The notes beneath the pieces are model-generated. The model was not told the DNA's origin and made no database searches. It saw only the letters and a program-made list of their open reading frames with translations. Made by a program: the position numbers and the translations under genes. Below, piece after piece: positions 51,961-61,214 of a stretch of DNA of 64,000 nucleotides (within the stretch, counting starts at the first letter, position 1; every line of letters begins with the position of its first letter). The DNA is from Paenibacillus montanisoli (GTDB taxonomy: Bacteria > Bacillota > Bacilli > Paenibacillales > Paenibacillaceae), in assembly GCF_003268025.1 (NCBI RefSeq), contig NZ_QLUW01000001.1, forward strand, positions 1,612,001 through 1,676,000, written 5' to 3'.

Positions 51961-53613
51961 TTGGTTATGCTTTGGCTCGGATGCATTGTTTTTATGGCGT
52001 CATGCGCGCTCTCCCTATTCTTTGCCCGGAAGGCGGAGCGCGGGGACGCTAGGTCGCTGCAACAGGGCTCGCCTTACGTGCGATATATGCAGGATAAGCA
52101 TGAATTGAACGGAATTGGCTTTGCGCAGCAGCTAACGCGGCATATGGGCGGGTTATCTGCATATGGTGTGTCCTTCTCGGCTCTTTCCTATATTGGCGGC
52201 GCGGTGCTGCTGCTGGGACCGGCAGCGGCTGCGGGAGGGACTGCAATCATCGGTTTCGGCTGGCCTCTCGTAACCATATTCGGAATCGTGACGGCTTGCT
52301 CGCTCGCGGCATTGGCTTCCGCCGTTCCGACGGCTGGCGGCTGCTATCACTGGGCGCTGTCTGCCGGCGGGCGGCGCATGGGCTTATGGACGGGATGGCT
52401 TCATTTAACGGGTACCATTCTTATGGTAGTAACGACGAATCTGCTGCTGGCGGATTGGATCTACAAGGTGATGGAGGAGCGGCTTGGCTATGCAGGCGGC
52501 GGGGAATTGCGTTTCATGCTGATTCTCTTTCTTTTTATCACGCAGGCGCTTTTGAACGTGAGAGGGGTGCATGCGCTCGGGAAACTTGCCGGAGCTACGG
52601 CAGTCTTGCAACTGTCGATAGGCTTGGCATTCATCATATGTCTCCTCGCTGCGGCTGGGCCGAGCATGTACCCGTTTCGAATGCTGTCCGAGGCAGCTCC
52701 GCCTTCCGGCAGCGAGCCTGCTCTCCTAATCGGAATGCTGCTACTGCAAAGGATATTTCTAGGCGGCGACAGCGCCGGTCAAATGGCGGAGGAAACGAAC
52801 GCCCCCCGCATTAACGTGCCATGGTCGATTTTCTTCTCAGCCGTGATGCTGGGCTTCCTTGGTTTTATTTTATACGTGCTCGTCATGATGTTTTATCCTT
52901 TAGGCAGGGGCGGGTTCACGAGTTATCAAGAAATCGGCTTCTGGCTTGCGGGAATATGGGATCAATGGGGGGCGCTCGTCAACGGCATCATGATCATTCT
53001 GATGATCTGGGCGGTATGGATGAGCGGGAGCGTCTCGATCGCCGCTGCATCCCGCACGCTATTTGCGATGGCTAGAGACGAAGCGGTGCCGTTCTCAAAC
53101 AAGCTCATGGCGGTTTCCGTCCAATTCCGCACCCCGCTAAGCGCGGTGCTGGCCGTCACTTCAGCGGCTGCTTGCATGACGATCGCGCTCAAAGCCGTAA
53201 CTTCCAGCGGCGCAACGCCGCAATCCATGCTAATGCAGCTAGTGATGCTCAGCGTTGCGGCCATGCATGCGGCCTGCTTGCTGCCGATCGCCGCGAAGCT
53301 ATATGGGGGAGCGATGAACCGCAACCGCTCTAGGCTCAGAGGGCCGTGGCATCTTGGGAAATACGGTACGGCCGTGGACGTTGCCTCCTTAAGCTGGCTG
53401 ACCGTCACCGGCACATCGGCGCTTGCCCTGCTCGAGCCAATGACATCGCTCGGCCTGATCTGTGCGGTACTGGCAGCAGGGTTAATCATCGAATGGAAGT
53501 ACAGGGCAATGCTAAGGAAATCGCCTTTCAAGGTGGTCGGCTCGATTCGGTTCAGCCGAAGATCGATGGACGAATGTATCAGAATTGAAAGAAAATTCCC
53601 ACAACATTATTGA
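51961..53613 (+). CDS. APC-family amino acid permease
   Basis: A 550-residue transporter with about 12 hydrophobic helices. The segments GYHWALSAG-like CYHWALSAGGRRMGLWTGW and the LGGDSAGQMAEETNAPRINVPW stretch are typical of the GABA/choline-type branch (BAT1-like) of the amino acid/polyamine/organocation superfamily. Substrate likely a small amine or amino acid. TTG 51961 is set by GGAGGTGG (51948-51955); the open frame before it overlaps the receiver gene and its terminator. Confidence 0.85.
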   Translation: MVMLWLGCIVFMASCALSLFFARKAERGDARSLQQGSPYVRYMQDKHELNGIGFAQQLTRHMGGLSAYGVSFSALSYIGGAVLLLGPAAAAGGTAIIGFGWPLVTIFGIVTACSLAALASAVPTAGGCYHWALSAGGRRMGLWTGWLHLTGTILMVVTTNLLLADWIYKVMEERLGYAGGGELRFMLILFLFITQALLNVRGVHALGKLAGATAVLQLSIGLAFIICLLAAAGPSMYPFRMLSEAAPPSGSEPALLIGMLLLQRIFLGGDSAGQMAEETNAPRINVPWSIFFSAVMLGFLGFILYVLVMMFYPLGRGGFTSYQEIGFWLAGIWDQWGALVNGIMIILMIWAVWMSGSVSIAAASRTLFAMARDEAVPFSNKLMAVSVQFRTPLSAVLAVTSAAACMTIALKAVTSSGATPQSMLMQLVMLSVAAMHAACLLPIAAKLYGGAMNRNRSRLRGPWHLGKYGTAVDVASLSWLTVTGTSALALLEPMTSLGLICAVLAAGLIIEWKYRAMLRKSPFKVVGSIRFSRRSMDECIRIERKFPQHY

Positions 53614-53788
53614 GAGAAACGGGGAAATAAACGAGCCGTCCGCCGGAAATATTTCCTGAGCGGCTGCGACTATTTCCCGGGGAAGCGCATGAAATTACAC
53701 AAAATACGCGCTTTCGACACGTTCTGTAGCAGCTTGGCGAAATGCAGAAAATCCGTGCGTTTTCGACGGTATTTAACGTCATGAACAA

Positions 53789-53818
53789 TTGCTGCACTCC
53801 TTGTTTCTGGCTTATAAT
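53789..53818 (+). promoter_or_regulatory. Promoter of the MOSC gene
   Basis: TTGCTG (53789-53794), 18-base spacer, TATAAT (53813-53818), 25 bases before the start codon. Confidence 0.65.
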
Positions 53819-53842
53819 TCGAATAACTAAGGAGGAGTAGCG

Positions 53843-54502
53843 ATGATGCTTGGACAGGTGATCTCGATTAATACGGCATTGCCGGTTGCCGTTCCCTACG
53901 GATCGAAAGAGGTTCTCACCGGTATCAACAAGCGATCGGTCGGAAATCGGCCTGTTTTTATTTCCCGCACTGGACTTGAAGGAGACGGTCAAGGAGATCT
54001 TGTTTATCACGGCGGCGAGGACAAGGCAGTGTGCGTGTATTCTGCCGAACATTTCCCGTATTGGGCGGAGCGATGGAATCGGACGGTGCTGCCGGGCGCA
54101 TTCGGGGAAAATTTCACGGTTGAAGCCATCACTGAGCGATCGGTATCGATCGGGGATATTTGGGCGGTCGGGCAAGCGGTCGTTCAAATCAGCCAGCCGA
54201 GACAGCCCTGCTTCAAGCTTGGCATGAAGCATCAGCTGCCGAGCCTCGCCCAAGACGTGCAGATAAACGGATTCACCGGATTTTATCTGCGTGTCTTAAC
54301 GGAAGGAGCGGTCACGCAGGGGGACAAGCTGGAGCTGATCGAACCGCATCCCGCGGGCATAACGGTTGCCGAAGCGAACCGGATCATGCATCTCGACAAA
54401 TTCGACAGAGACGGGATAACAAGGCTGCTCGCCATCCCGGAATTGGCCGAGAGCTGGCGGCAGTCGCTCGGAAGCAGGCTGTTCAAGCTTGGCGGCGATT
54501 GA
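53843..54502 (+). CDS. MOSC-domain protein (YiiM-like)
   Basis: A 219-residue MOSC protein: FISRTGLEGDGQGDLVYHGGEDKAV (the beta-strand motif, first half shown), AFGENFTVEAI, and the invariant Cys in QPRQPCFKLGM; a C-terminal three-helix part (VAEANRIMHLDK) is typical of YiiM. These enzymes handle molybdenum cofactor and reduce N-hydroxylated bases or transfer sulfur. GGAGGAG precedes two adjacent ATGs. Confidence 0.9.
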   Translation: MMLGQVISINTALPVAVPYGSKEVLTGINKRSVGNRPVFISRTGLEGDGQGDLVYHGGEDKAVCVYSAEHFPYWAERWNRTVLPGAFGENFTVEAITERSVSIGDIWAVGQAVVQISQPRQPCFKLGMKHQLPSLAQDVQINGFTGFYLRVLTEGAVTQGDKLELIEPHPAGITVAEANRIMHLDKFDRDGITRLLAIPELAESWRQSLGSRLFKLGGD

Positions 54503-54561
54503 TTTCCAGGGCCGCTGGCCGTAACCCATTTTCATGATTCAAGCAGGAGGCATCGTTTCTA

Positions 54562-55581
54562 ATGAATTCAATGACAAGCCGCGAGTATGCCCAATACTTG
54601 GATGCCTATCCGATCGATCCGGACTGGCACATCAAGAAAGAAGAATGCGGCATGAACAATACGACTCGGATGGTATATGCCGGTGCGGACAAGCTGGTGC
54701 TGCGCATTTACGAGAACCATCGGGATCGCGCGCTGGTTGTAACGGAACATGCGATTCTGAATGAGCTGCTGAGGGCGAAGCTGACATACAAGGTACCGGC
54801 AGCCGTTCAAAATCGGCATCGGGAAACGATAACAGTCGGGCCGGAAGGCAAGCTGGCTGCTCTGTACAGGTTTATTCCGGGTAAGCGACCGAACCCGAAT
54901 TCAGACGCTCATGTATACGGACTCGGACAAGCGGCAGGCGAGCTTTCACATGCATTAGCTCGTTTGAGCGGTCGGGCGGAACTGATACCTCAATATAAGC
55001 CGTACTACGAGCTGGCCGAAAACCATGGCGCCATGCTAGACGACGCGCTGCTGCAGCTTTGCGAACGTAACGAACAACTTAAGGACAGGCGGGAGAAAGT
55101 AATCGGCTTGCTCCATGAAAGAAAGTATTTAACGGCATTAAGGGATTGCATTGCCAAGCTGCCTCAGCAATGGATTCATGGCGATATAGTCTTTACGAAT
55201 GCAGTAGCAAATGAGGAACTAATTTCCGGCCTGCTCGACTTCGAATTTTGCACGGTCGATGCCAGAGCGATGGAGCTGGCGGTTGTGCTTGCGGAGTTTC
55301 CGAGCGAGGCAAGCGGAGAGGCGATCCGCCATATCGAACTGTTTTGCAAAGGGTTCGGCGAATGGGCGAAATTGAACCAACGGGAGCAGGAGCAACTGCC
55401 GGCATTGATCAAGCTGCGCATGATCGACGTTTGGCTGCATTTCGCGGGCAGGCTTCAATCAGGGCTTGATCCCGAGCAGGTGTGGCTGGATCAAACCGAC
55501 CGCGTCTCCTTCGTATGCAGATGGGTAGAGGATCACGCAGATGCGATATCGGAAATTTTCAGGCGTAACTTAACCGAATAA
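54562..55581 (+). CDS. APH-family phosphotransferase (homoserine kinase type II-like)
   Basis: A 339-residue small-molecule kinase of the aminoglycoside phosphotransferase fold: ATP-clamping strands (KLVLRIYENHRDRALVV), catalytic WIHGDIVFTNAV (Brenner motif) and metal-binding LLDFEFCTVDAR. Similar to ThrB-like kinases that act on homoserine or choline. Resistance is not implied. GCAGGAGG lies ten bases before ATG 54562. Confidence 0.87.
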   Translation: MNSMTSREYAQYLDAYPIDPDWHIKKEECGMNNTTRMVYAGADKLVLRIYENHRDRALVVTEHAILNELLRAKLTYKVPAAVQNRHRETITVGPEGKLAALYRFIPGKRPNPNSDAHVYGLGQAAGELSHALARLSGRAELIPQYKPYYELAENHGAMLDDALLQLCERNEQLKDRREKVIGLLHERKYLTALRDCIAKLPQQWIHGDIVFTNAVANEELISGLLDFEFCTVDARAMELAVVLAEFPSEASGEAIRHIELFCKGFGEWAKLNQREQEQLPALIKLRMIDVWLHFAGRLQSGLDPEQVWLDQTDRVSFVCRWVEDHADAISEIFRRNLTE

Positions 55582-55594
55582 AGCAGGACACGCA

Positions 55595-55640
55595 GGGCCG
55601 ATCCATTCTCCGTCAGCGGAGCATGATCGGCCTTGTTTGT
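55595..55640 (+). terminator. Terminator after the APH-type gene
   Basis: AGGGCCGATC / GATCGGCCTT stem enclosing CTCCG-TCAG-CGGAG, followed by a T/G-rich tail. Confidence 0.8.
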
Positions 55641-55718
55641 TGAATATAGATAACATTGTATCGCCTAATGTAGGTTTACCTCAGCGTCCTAACTGACGCA
55701 TCGCAGGGAGGCATGCAT

Positions 55719-56639
55719 ATGAAAAGTACGGCGGAGATGCTGGGATACGGACCGAACGAACGGGTGCTCATCATTAATGCGGATGACTTTGGCTTGTGCC
55801 ACTCCAGCAACAAAGGGATTCAGAAGCTGCTGACGGACGGCGTCGTGTCGTCCGCCACGATTATGATGCCATGCGGCTGGGCCAGGGAAGCGGGTGTCTG
55901 GAGCGCAAGCCATGCGCTGCTTGATGTCGGCGTGCATTTCACGTTTACGAGCGAATGGGATTTGATGAAGTGGGGACCGGTTTACAGGGGCGGCTCGACC
56001 GAGTCGCTGGTCAATATGGAAGGGTATTTCCACCGGGACTCCAAAACGTTCGAGCGGCGCGCCGATGCCGAGCAGGTCAGGCTCGAGCTGATCGCGCAGG
56101 TCGAGATGGCGCTTCAGATGGGCGTAAACGTCACTCACGCCGATAACCATATGGGAAGCCTGTATGGCCTTCAGACGGGAAGGGATTTTCTGTCTGAAGT
56201 ATTCGACGTATGCGCGGGCTTCGGTCTGCCGTTTCGGCTTCCGCGCTTCTTGCTGCTGGAATCCGGCGCTCCTGCGCCTCCCGAGCTGGCGGCACAAGCG
56301 CTCAAGGTGGCAGCCGAAGCGGACCGCAAAGGGGTTGTCGTGCTCGACTATTTGGTGGCGCTCCCATTCCAAGCGGCGCCGAATGAGACCTACGCGCAGT
56401 TCAAAGCGCAGATGATTGCGCTCCTGAAGCAGTTAAAGCCCGGCGTTTCGGAGCTGATTATCCATCCGGCGCTCGTCACCGATGAGCTGAGCGCGTTTCA
56501 CGGAGAGCCGCTGAAGCGGGGGATGGAGATGGATATTTTCCGGGACAAAGAAGTTCAGGATGTGCTTCAAAGCGAAGGCATCAAACAAATCGGTTGGAAG
56601 GAGCTGCGCCATTACCAGCGCAGAATTTCCAGGCCTTGA
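55719..56639 (+). CDS. ChbG/YdjC-type carbohydrate deacetylase
   Basis: A 306-residue deacetylase: LIINADDFGLCHSSNKGI (metal-binding Asp pair), VGVHFTFTSEW (His), VTHADNHMGS (His ligands) and ELIIHPALV. ChbG removes acetyl from diacetylchitobiose; related enzymes act on other oligosaccharides. No chitobiose genes are near. ATG 55719 is seven bases after GGGAGG; ATG 55713 is only one base away. Confidence 0.9.
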   Translation: MKSTAEMLGYGPNERVLIINADDFGLCHSSNKGIQKLLTDGVVSSATIMMPCGWAREAGVWSASHALLDVGVHFTFTSEWDLMKWGPVYRGGSTESLVNMEGYFHRDSKTFERRADAEQVRLELIAQVEMALQMGVNVTHADNHMGSLYGLQTGRDFLSEVFDVCAGFGLPFRLPRFLLLESGAPAPPELAAQALKVAAEADRKGVVVLDYLVALPFQAAPNETYAQFKAQMIALLKQLKPGVSELIIHPALVTDELSAFHGEPLKRGMEMDIFRDKEVQDVLQSEGIKQIGWKELRHYQRRISRP

Positions 56640-56805
56640 ATATCATTGCACAGAGGCTGTCCGATCGGGAAACGGCGGCTTCTGTGATAGACATGTTCAT
56701 TAATATGGGACAAGCTGTACTAACACAGTATGGCTGCGAAAGAGCTGTATTACTGTTTTAGAAGATCTGTTTATGAAAGAAACGCTACCCGCGACTTGAG
56801 GATGA

Positions 56806-56814
56806 TGGTATACT
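56806..56814 (+). promoter_or_regulatory. Extended -10 promoter of the oxidoreductase operon
   Basis: TGGTATACT gives an extended -10 (TG-N-TATACT). No good -35 is seen at 17 bases. Lies 54 bases before the start codon, in a 228-base gap. Confidence 0.45.
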
Positions 56815-56867
56815 GATAGTTGTGAATTATAGAAGTATTCAGTTAATTCGGGAAGGGAGTGGAGCAA

Positions 56868-57878
56868 GTGGCGGTACTTCCAAAGCAGAACGAGCTTGGT
56901 TTTTTCGAAATTCGACTGGAATCGATTGGCGGATTGGGCGCAAACTTGGCCGGAAAGATGTTAGCTGAAGCGGGCGTTGTTGGAAGCGGATTCAATGGAG
57001 TGAGCTTCTCCTCCTATGGTTCCGAGAAGAAGGGTTCGCCGGTAAAGGCGCATATCCGGTTTTGCGATTTGGAGACGAATATTCGGGATACGACGCCTGT
57101 CGAGCGTCCTCATATCGTCGGGGTATTTCACGAAAACCTATCGAAAACCGTCAACGTGATCAGCGGAATTTACGAGGACAGCGTTGTTCTTGTCAATTCT
57201 AGCAAATCGACGGACCTGCTGAAGCAGAAGATGAACCTTGCCGCCGGTACACTTGCCGTCGTCGATGCTACAGGCATCGCGCTGGAGGAGAACAACCGCG
57301 TCAATATGGCGATGCTGGGCGGCTTGTTCCGGCTCTGCAGCTTCCTTGATTTCGAGCATATGAAAGGCATCATCCGCAAGTCGCTGGAGAAGAAATATCC
57401 GCAGGCCGTCGAGCCCGCGCTGCGTACGTTCCAGCGCGGCTACGACGAAGTGAAATTCCAAACGTACGCGCTTCCGGAGGGCGAAACCATGCCGCAGCCA
57501 ACGCGGTGGGACGTGCCTTCGCTCGGCTATGAGACGCAGCCGATAGGCGGAATGATCATCAATCCCGGGAACAGCGTGCTGAAGGATATCAGTATTTCCA
57601 GACAAGGCATGATGCCGCATTTCGACGATGAGAAATGTATCCACTGCGCGGCCTGCGACACCGCATGCCCGGACTTCTGCTTCGTTTGGGAGGAGCAGCC
57701 GGACAAGAAGGGACGTCCGCAGATGTTTCTGCAGGGGATCGATTACCAATATTGCAAGGGCTGTTTGAAATGCGTCGTGGCATGTCCGACCGAGGCGCTC
57801 GCTTCCGAGCGGGAGACGGACGGTTATGGCGAAGAGCACCGCGTGCCGCACAAGTTTGCTTGGGCTAAAGCGAATTAA
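56868..57878 (+). CDS. 2-oxoacid:ferredoxin oxidoreductase, fused gamma-delta subunit
   Basis: A 336-residue fusion. Residues 1-190 are the gamma domain (LESIGGLGANLAGKMLAEAG; GSEKKGSPVKAHIRF), and about 250-320 a two-[4Fe-4S] ferredoxin-like delta domain (CIHCAACDTACP and CKGCLKCVVACP). It would transfer electrons from the alpha-beta subunit to ferredoxin. GTG 56868 is preferred after GGAAGGGAG; GTG 56859 overlaps that site. The partner follows 39 bases downstream. Confidence 0.9.
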   Translation: MAVLPKQNELGFFEIRLESIGGLGANLAGKMLAEAGVVGSGFNGVSFSSYGSEKKGSPVKAHIRFCDLETNIRDTTPVERPHIVGVFHENLSKTVNVISGIYEDSVVLVNSSKSTDLLKQKMNLAAGTLAVVDATGIALEENNRVNMAMLGGLFRLCSFLDFEHMKGIIRKSLEKKYPQAVEPALRTFQRGYDEVKFQTYALPEGETMPQPTRWDVPSLGYETQPIGGMIINPGNSVLKDISISRQGMMPHFDDEKCIHCAACDTACPDFCFVWEEQPDKKGRPQMFLQGIDYQYCKGCLKCVVACPTEALASERETDGYGEEHRVPHKFAWAKAN

Positions 57879-57917
57879 CGGCCGTGCCGGGTAGGCACGG
57901 TAGAGAGGAGCGGAAAG

Positions 57918-60224
57918 ATGGCCGTTGAAACTAAAAAAGAAGTGAGCAAAGGTACAGTCGAGCAGCGGATGGTATACGAGTCTGGCAACGAGATGGCCGC
58001 GTACGCCGCGCATCAAATCAACTATCACGTCATGGGGTATTTTCCGATTTCCCCGTCGACGGAGGTTGCCCAGTTCCTCGATTTGATGAAAGCGAACGGG
58101 CAGCACGATATAAAACTGATCCCGGCAGACGGCGAGCATGGCTCGGCCGGCATCTGTTACGGCGCATCCGCGGCAGGAGGCCGGGTATTTAACGCAACGA
58201 GCTCCAACGGATACTTGTACATGCTGGAGCAAATGCCAGTCCAATCCGGTACGCGTTTTCCAATGGTCATGAATCTCGTATGCCGTTCGGTCTCCGGGCC
58301 GCTTGATATTCACGGCGACCATTCGGACTTGTATTATGCGTTGAATACCGGTTGGCCGATTCTCATGTGCCGCGACCCGCAGGCGGTGTACGACATGAAC
58401 ATCATGGCGCTCAAGCTTGCCGAGGATCCGAAGGTGCGCCTGCCCGTGCTTGTCGCATCCGACGGCTACTTCACGTCGCATCAGAAGCGCCGCGTCCAAA
58501 CGTTCGCTCACCGCGCGGACGTGCATGCCTTTGTAGGCGAGCATTCGCCTGAAGGCTTCAAGCATGTGCTTGACCGAAATAATCCGATTACGGTCGGACC
58601 TTACATGAACGAGCCTGACTACATCAACAACTGCTATCAGCAGTCGGTTGCGATGTACAATGCGTCCGAGGTGTATGACCGCATTCGCCAAGAGTATGCC
58701 GAGCTGACAGGCCGCGATTACCCGATTCTCGATCTGTACCGGATGGATGACGCCGAAGTGGCCGTGTTCCTGATGAACTCCGCATCGGAAATCATTAAGG
58801 ATGTCGTCGACCAGCTTCGCGCCCAGGGCATTAAAGCAGGCTCCATCGCGCCGAACATGATCCGTCCGTTCCCTGCGAAGCAAATTGCCGAAGCGCTGCG
58901 CGGCGTCAAGGCGGTCACGATCGGCGACCGTGCGGATTCGTACGGCGGGCACGGCGGCAACATGACGAACGAAATCAAGGCGGCGCTGTTCACTCAAGGC
59001 GTGAAGGATACGCTGGTCATTAGCCGTATTTACGGCCTTGGCGGCAAGGACTTCTATGCAGAGGACGGCCATCACCTGTTCGAGCTGGCGATCGAAGCGG
59101 CGGCGACCGGCAAAGTCGCGGTGCCATTCGACTATTGGGGCCACACGCCGGGCGATCCAACCAAAGCGCCGAAGCGCGTGCTTGAACCGATGAAGTATGA
59201 AGATTTGAAAACCGGCCTAATCACGGTTGACCGCGACGAGGCGACCGGCAAGCTGAAGGTCAAAGTGCCGCCGGTCCGCCAGCTGACGAAAAAGCCGAAG
59301 CGCCTTGCGCCGGGACACGGCGCATGTCCGGGATGCGGTATTTTCTCCGGCCTGGAGCTGTTCTTCAAAGGAATCGAAGGCGATATCGTAGCCCTCTATC
59401 AAACCGGCTGCGCGATGGTCGTCACTACCGGATTCCCATACTCTTCCCATAAAGCTACGTATATCCACAACCTGTTCCAAAACGGTGCGGCAACGCTGTC
59501 CGGCGTGGTCGAAATGTTCTGGGAGCGCAAGCGCCGCGGCGAGTTGGACCAATACGGTCTCAAGGATGATTTCACCTTCGTCATGATTACGGGCGACGGC
59601 GGGATGGATATCGGGATGGGACCTGCGATCGGCAGCGCTCTCCGTAACCACAAGATGATCATCCTCGAGTACGACAACGAAGGCTACATGAATACAGGCG
59701 CGCAGCTGTCGTATTCGACGCCGCTCGGTCACCGCACGTCGACGTCCAACGTCGGCAAGCATCAAGGCGGCAAGCTGTTCCATCACAAGGATACCGCGCA
59801 AATTATGGCCGCAACGAACATCCCGTACGTGTTCACGGGTTCGGAGTCCCTGCCGCAGGATTTGCTCCGCAAAGCGGCGAAAGCTCAGTACTACGCGCAG
59901 AACCATGGACTCGTCTACGGTAAAATCCTTATCACATGTCCGTTGAACTGGCTGTCTGAAGAGAAGATCGGCCAGACTCTGATCGACGATGCGGTGAATT
60001 CCTGCTTCTTCCCGCTGTACGATGTCGAGGAGGGCATTACGACGATTACGTACAATCCGGAGGATAAAGGCAAGCGGATTCCGCTTGGCGACTGGCTCAA
60101 GAACATGGGCAAAACGAAGCATATGACTCGTCCGGAGTATGCTGAAGCGCTGAAGTCGTTCGAGAATGAAGTGGAACGCCGCTGGCAGCGTCTGAAAGCA
60201 AAACACGAGAATATGTACCTGTAG
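57918..60224 (+). CDS. 2-oxoacid:ferredoxin oxidoreductase, fused alpha-beta subunit
   Basis: A 768-residue fusion. The alpha part (about 1-410) carries YFPISPSTEVAQFLDL and the C-terminal transketolase domain (IGDRADSYGGHGGNMTNEI); the beta part (about 450-768) has CPGCGIFSGLELFF, GCAMVVTTGFPY and the TPP motif MITGDGGMDIGMGP...YDNEGYMNTGAQ. Pyruvate synthase/ferredoxin oxidoreductase or a related keto acid enzyme. Its exact 2-oxoacid cannot be told. The organism also has PDH in this window, so the role may be anaerobic or reductive. Confidence 0.9.
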   Translation: MAVETKKEVSKGTVEQRMVYESGNEMAAYAAHQINYHVMGYFPISPSTEVAQFLDLMKANGQHDIKLIPADGEHGSAGICYGASAAGGRVFNATSSNGYLYMLEQMPVQSGTRFPMVMNLVCRSVSGPLDIHGDHSDLYYALNTGWPILMCRDPQAVYDMNIMALKLAEDPKVRLPVLVASDGYFTSHQKRRVQTFAHRADVHAFVGEHSPEGFKHVLDRNNPITVGPYMNEPDYINNCYQQSVAMYNASEVYDRIRQEYAELTGRDYPILDLYRMDDAEVAVFLMNSASEIIKDVVDQLRAQGIKAGSIAPNMIRPFPAKQIAEALRGVKAVTIGDRADSYGGHGGNMTNEIKAALFTQGVKDTLVISRIYGLGGKDFYAEDGHHLFELAIEAAATGKVAVPFDYWGHTPGDPTKAPKRVLEPMKYEDLKTGLITVDRDEATGKLKVKVPPVRQLTKKPKRLAPGHGACPGCGIFSGLELFFKGIEGDIVALYQTGCAMVVTTGFPYSSHKATYIHNLFQNGAATLSGVVEMFWERKRRGELDQYGLKDDFTFVMITGDGGMDIGMGPAIGSALRNHKMIILEYDNEGYMNTGAQLSYSTPLGHRTSTSNVGKHQGGKLFHHKDTAQIMAATNIPYVFTGSESLPQDLLRKAAKAQYYAQNHGLVYGKILITCPLNWLSEEKIGQTLIDDAVNSCFFPLYDVEEGITTITYNPEDKGKRIPLGDWLKNMGKTKHMTRPEYAEALKSFENEVERRWQRLKAKHENMYL

Positions 60225-60232
60225 AACCGGAT

Positions 60233-60270
60233 AAGGCGCGGCGGCGAAAATGCGCCGCGCCTTGTTTTAT
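60233..60270 (+). terminator. Terminator of the oxidoreductase operon
   Basis: AAGGCGCGGCG / CGCCGCGCCTT hairpin with a GTTTTATT tail. Confidence 0.85.
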
Positions 60271-60295
60271 TCACGCCGAAGGAGACTGCCTCACG

Positions 60296-60583
60296 ATGCC
60301 ATTCGTATTGAGAGACCGCATAACCGGGGAAATTGCCTGCGGCATGCTGAGAAATGTGTATGATTTTGCATATTATGGCGCGCTCTGGTGGGAGGATATT
60401 GATGCAGCGGGGCAAGCAGCCGAGCGAGCGCTGGCTGAACACGGATATGAACGATTCGCAGACTGGGATATTCTTGAAGTGAAAGAAGAGCGTCTGAAGC
60501 TGTTTAACGTAAAGCTGAATAATGATCCCAGACGAAGGCTCCTGCTGGAACAGGACGGAGCAATCAAGCTGCTTAAGCCATAG
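60296..60583 (+). CDS. Hypothetical protein
   Basis: A 95-residue protein (MPFVLRDRITGEIACGML start; YYGALWWEDIDAAGQAAERA; LKLFNVKLNNDPRRRLLL). GAAGGAGA provides the ribosome binding site. No membrane segment. Probably co-transcribed with the next gene (27-base gap). Family not recognised. Confidence 0.7.
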   Translation: MPFVLRDRITGEIACGMLRNVYDFAYYGALWWEDIDAAGQAAERALAEHGYERFADWDILEVKEERLKLFNVKLNNDPRRRLLLEQDGAIKLLKP

Positions 60584-60610
60584 AAGCGTTAGTGCGGGAG
60601 GGTATCGGGC

Positions 60611-61138
60611 ATGCAGGAAACGAATTCTAGTTATTTTGAGCAGCTAAAAGGGCTGAAGTCCGAAGCGGAAATCGAAGCATTCGGCAAGGAGATAAAGTCG
60701 GAGGGATTCACCGCATTAAGGCATTTCCTGGATGATTTCAGGCAATATTTGCGAGCGTTCGTGGATGATGCGTGCGTGGAGGCTGCGGAGCTGCTGCATA
60801 GAGCTCAGCTGGCGGTTCCCGAGCCCGGCCGGACAAGTCCTTCATGGACGTACATCTGGCGGGAGTACAAGGGCATCATTCGCACGAAGCAGCATGTATT
60901 CGGGTCAATTCCGCCGGAGCAGCGCGAAGGGGAATGGCAGGTGCTGCTCGACAATCCGTTCAGCAATCAGAACATTGCCGTGTACCCGGGATTAACTTTT
61001 ATCGAAGCGGCCTACATGTTCGCCTATTTCCGTACCGAGTTAATGAACAATGAATATATCAGGCTGCAGAAAATAGCGACCGTGATGACCTGTCAAGGCG
61101 TTGACGAGGACGGTCTTCAGCCGATCGCCAGCCTTTAG
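60611..61138 (+). CDS. Hypothetical protein
   Basis: A 175-residue mainly helical protein (DDFRQYLRAFVDDACVEAAE; PSWTYIWREYKGIIRTKQHV; AYMFAYFRTELMNNEYIRL). No signal peptide or membrane segment. CGGGAGGG lies before ATG 60611. Ended by a strong bidirectional hairpin shared with convergent ypdA. Function unknown. Confidence 0.75.
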   Translation: MQETNSSYFEQLKGLKSEAEIEAFGKEIKSEGFTALRHFLDDFRQYLRAFVDDACVEAAELLHRAQLAVPEPGRTSPSWTYIWREYKGIIRTKQHVFGSIPPEQREGEWQVLLDNPFSNQNIAVYPGLTFIEAAYMFAYFRTELMNNEYIRLQKIATVMTCQGVDEDGLQPIASL

Positions 61139-61154
61139 CATGCGATAAAGCGAC

Positions 61155-61214
61155 AAAAAGGCATTGAATCCGCAAGACGCGGCTGCGGCCGCGTAAGGGA
61201 TCCAATGCCTTTTC
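61155..61214. terminator. Bidirectional terminator
   Basis: AAAAGGCATTG pairs with CAATGCCTTTT; an inner stem ACGCGGC/GCCGCGT is enclosed. Flanked by A and T runs. Confidence 0.85.

Noticed and set aside
57138..59144. 668-codon open frame on the minus strand
   Set aside because: It lies wholly antisense to the two oxidoreductase genes, has no ribosome binding site and a composition rich in Arg/His/Val typical of a shadow frame of GC-rich, codon-biased genes.
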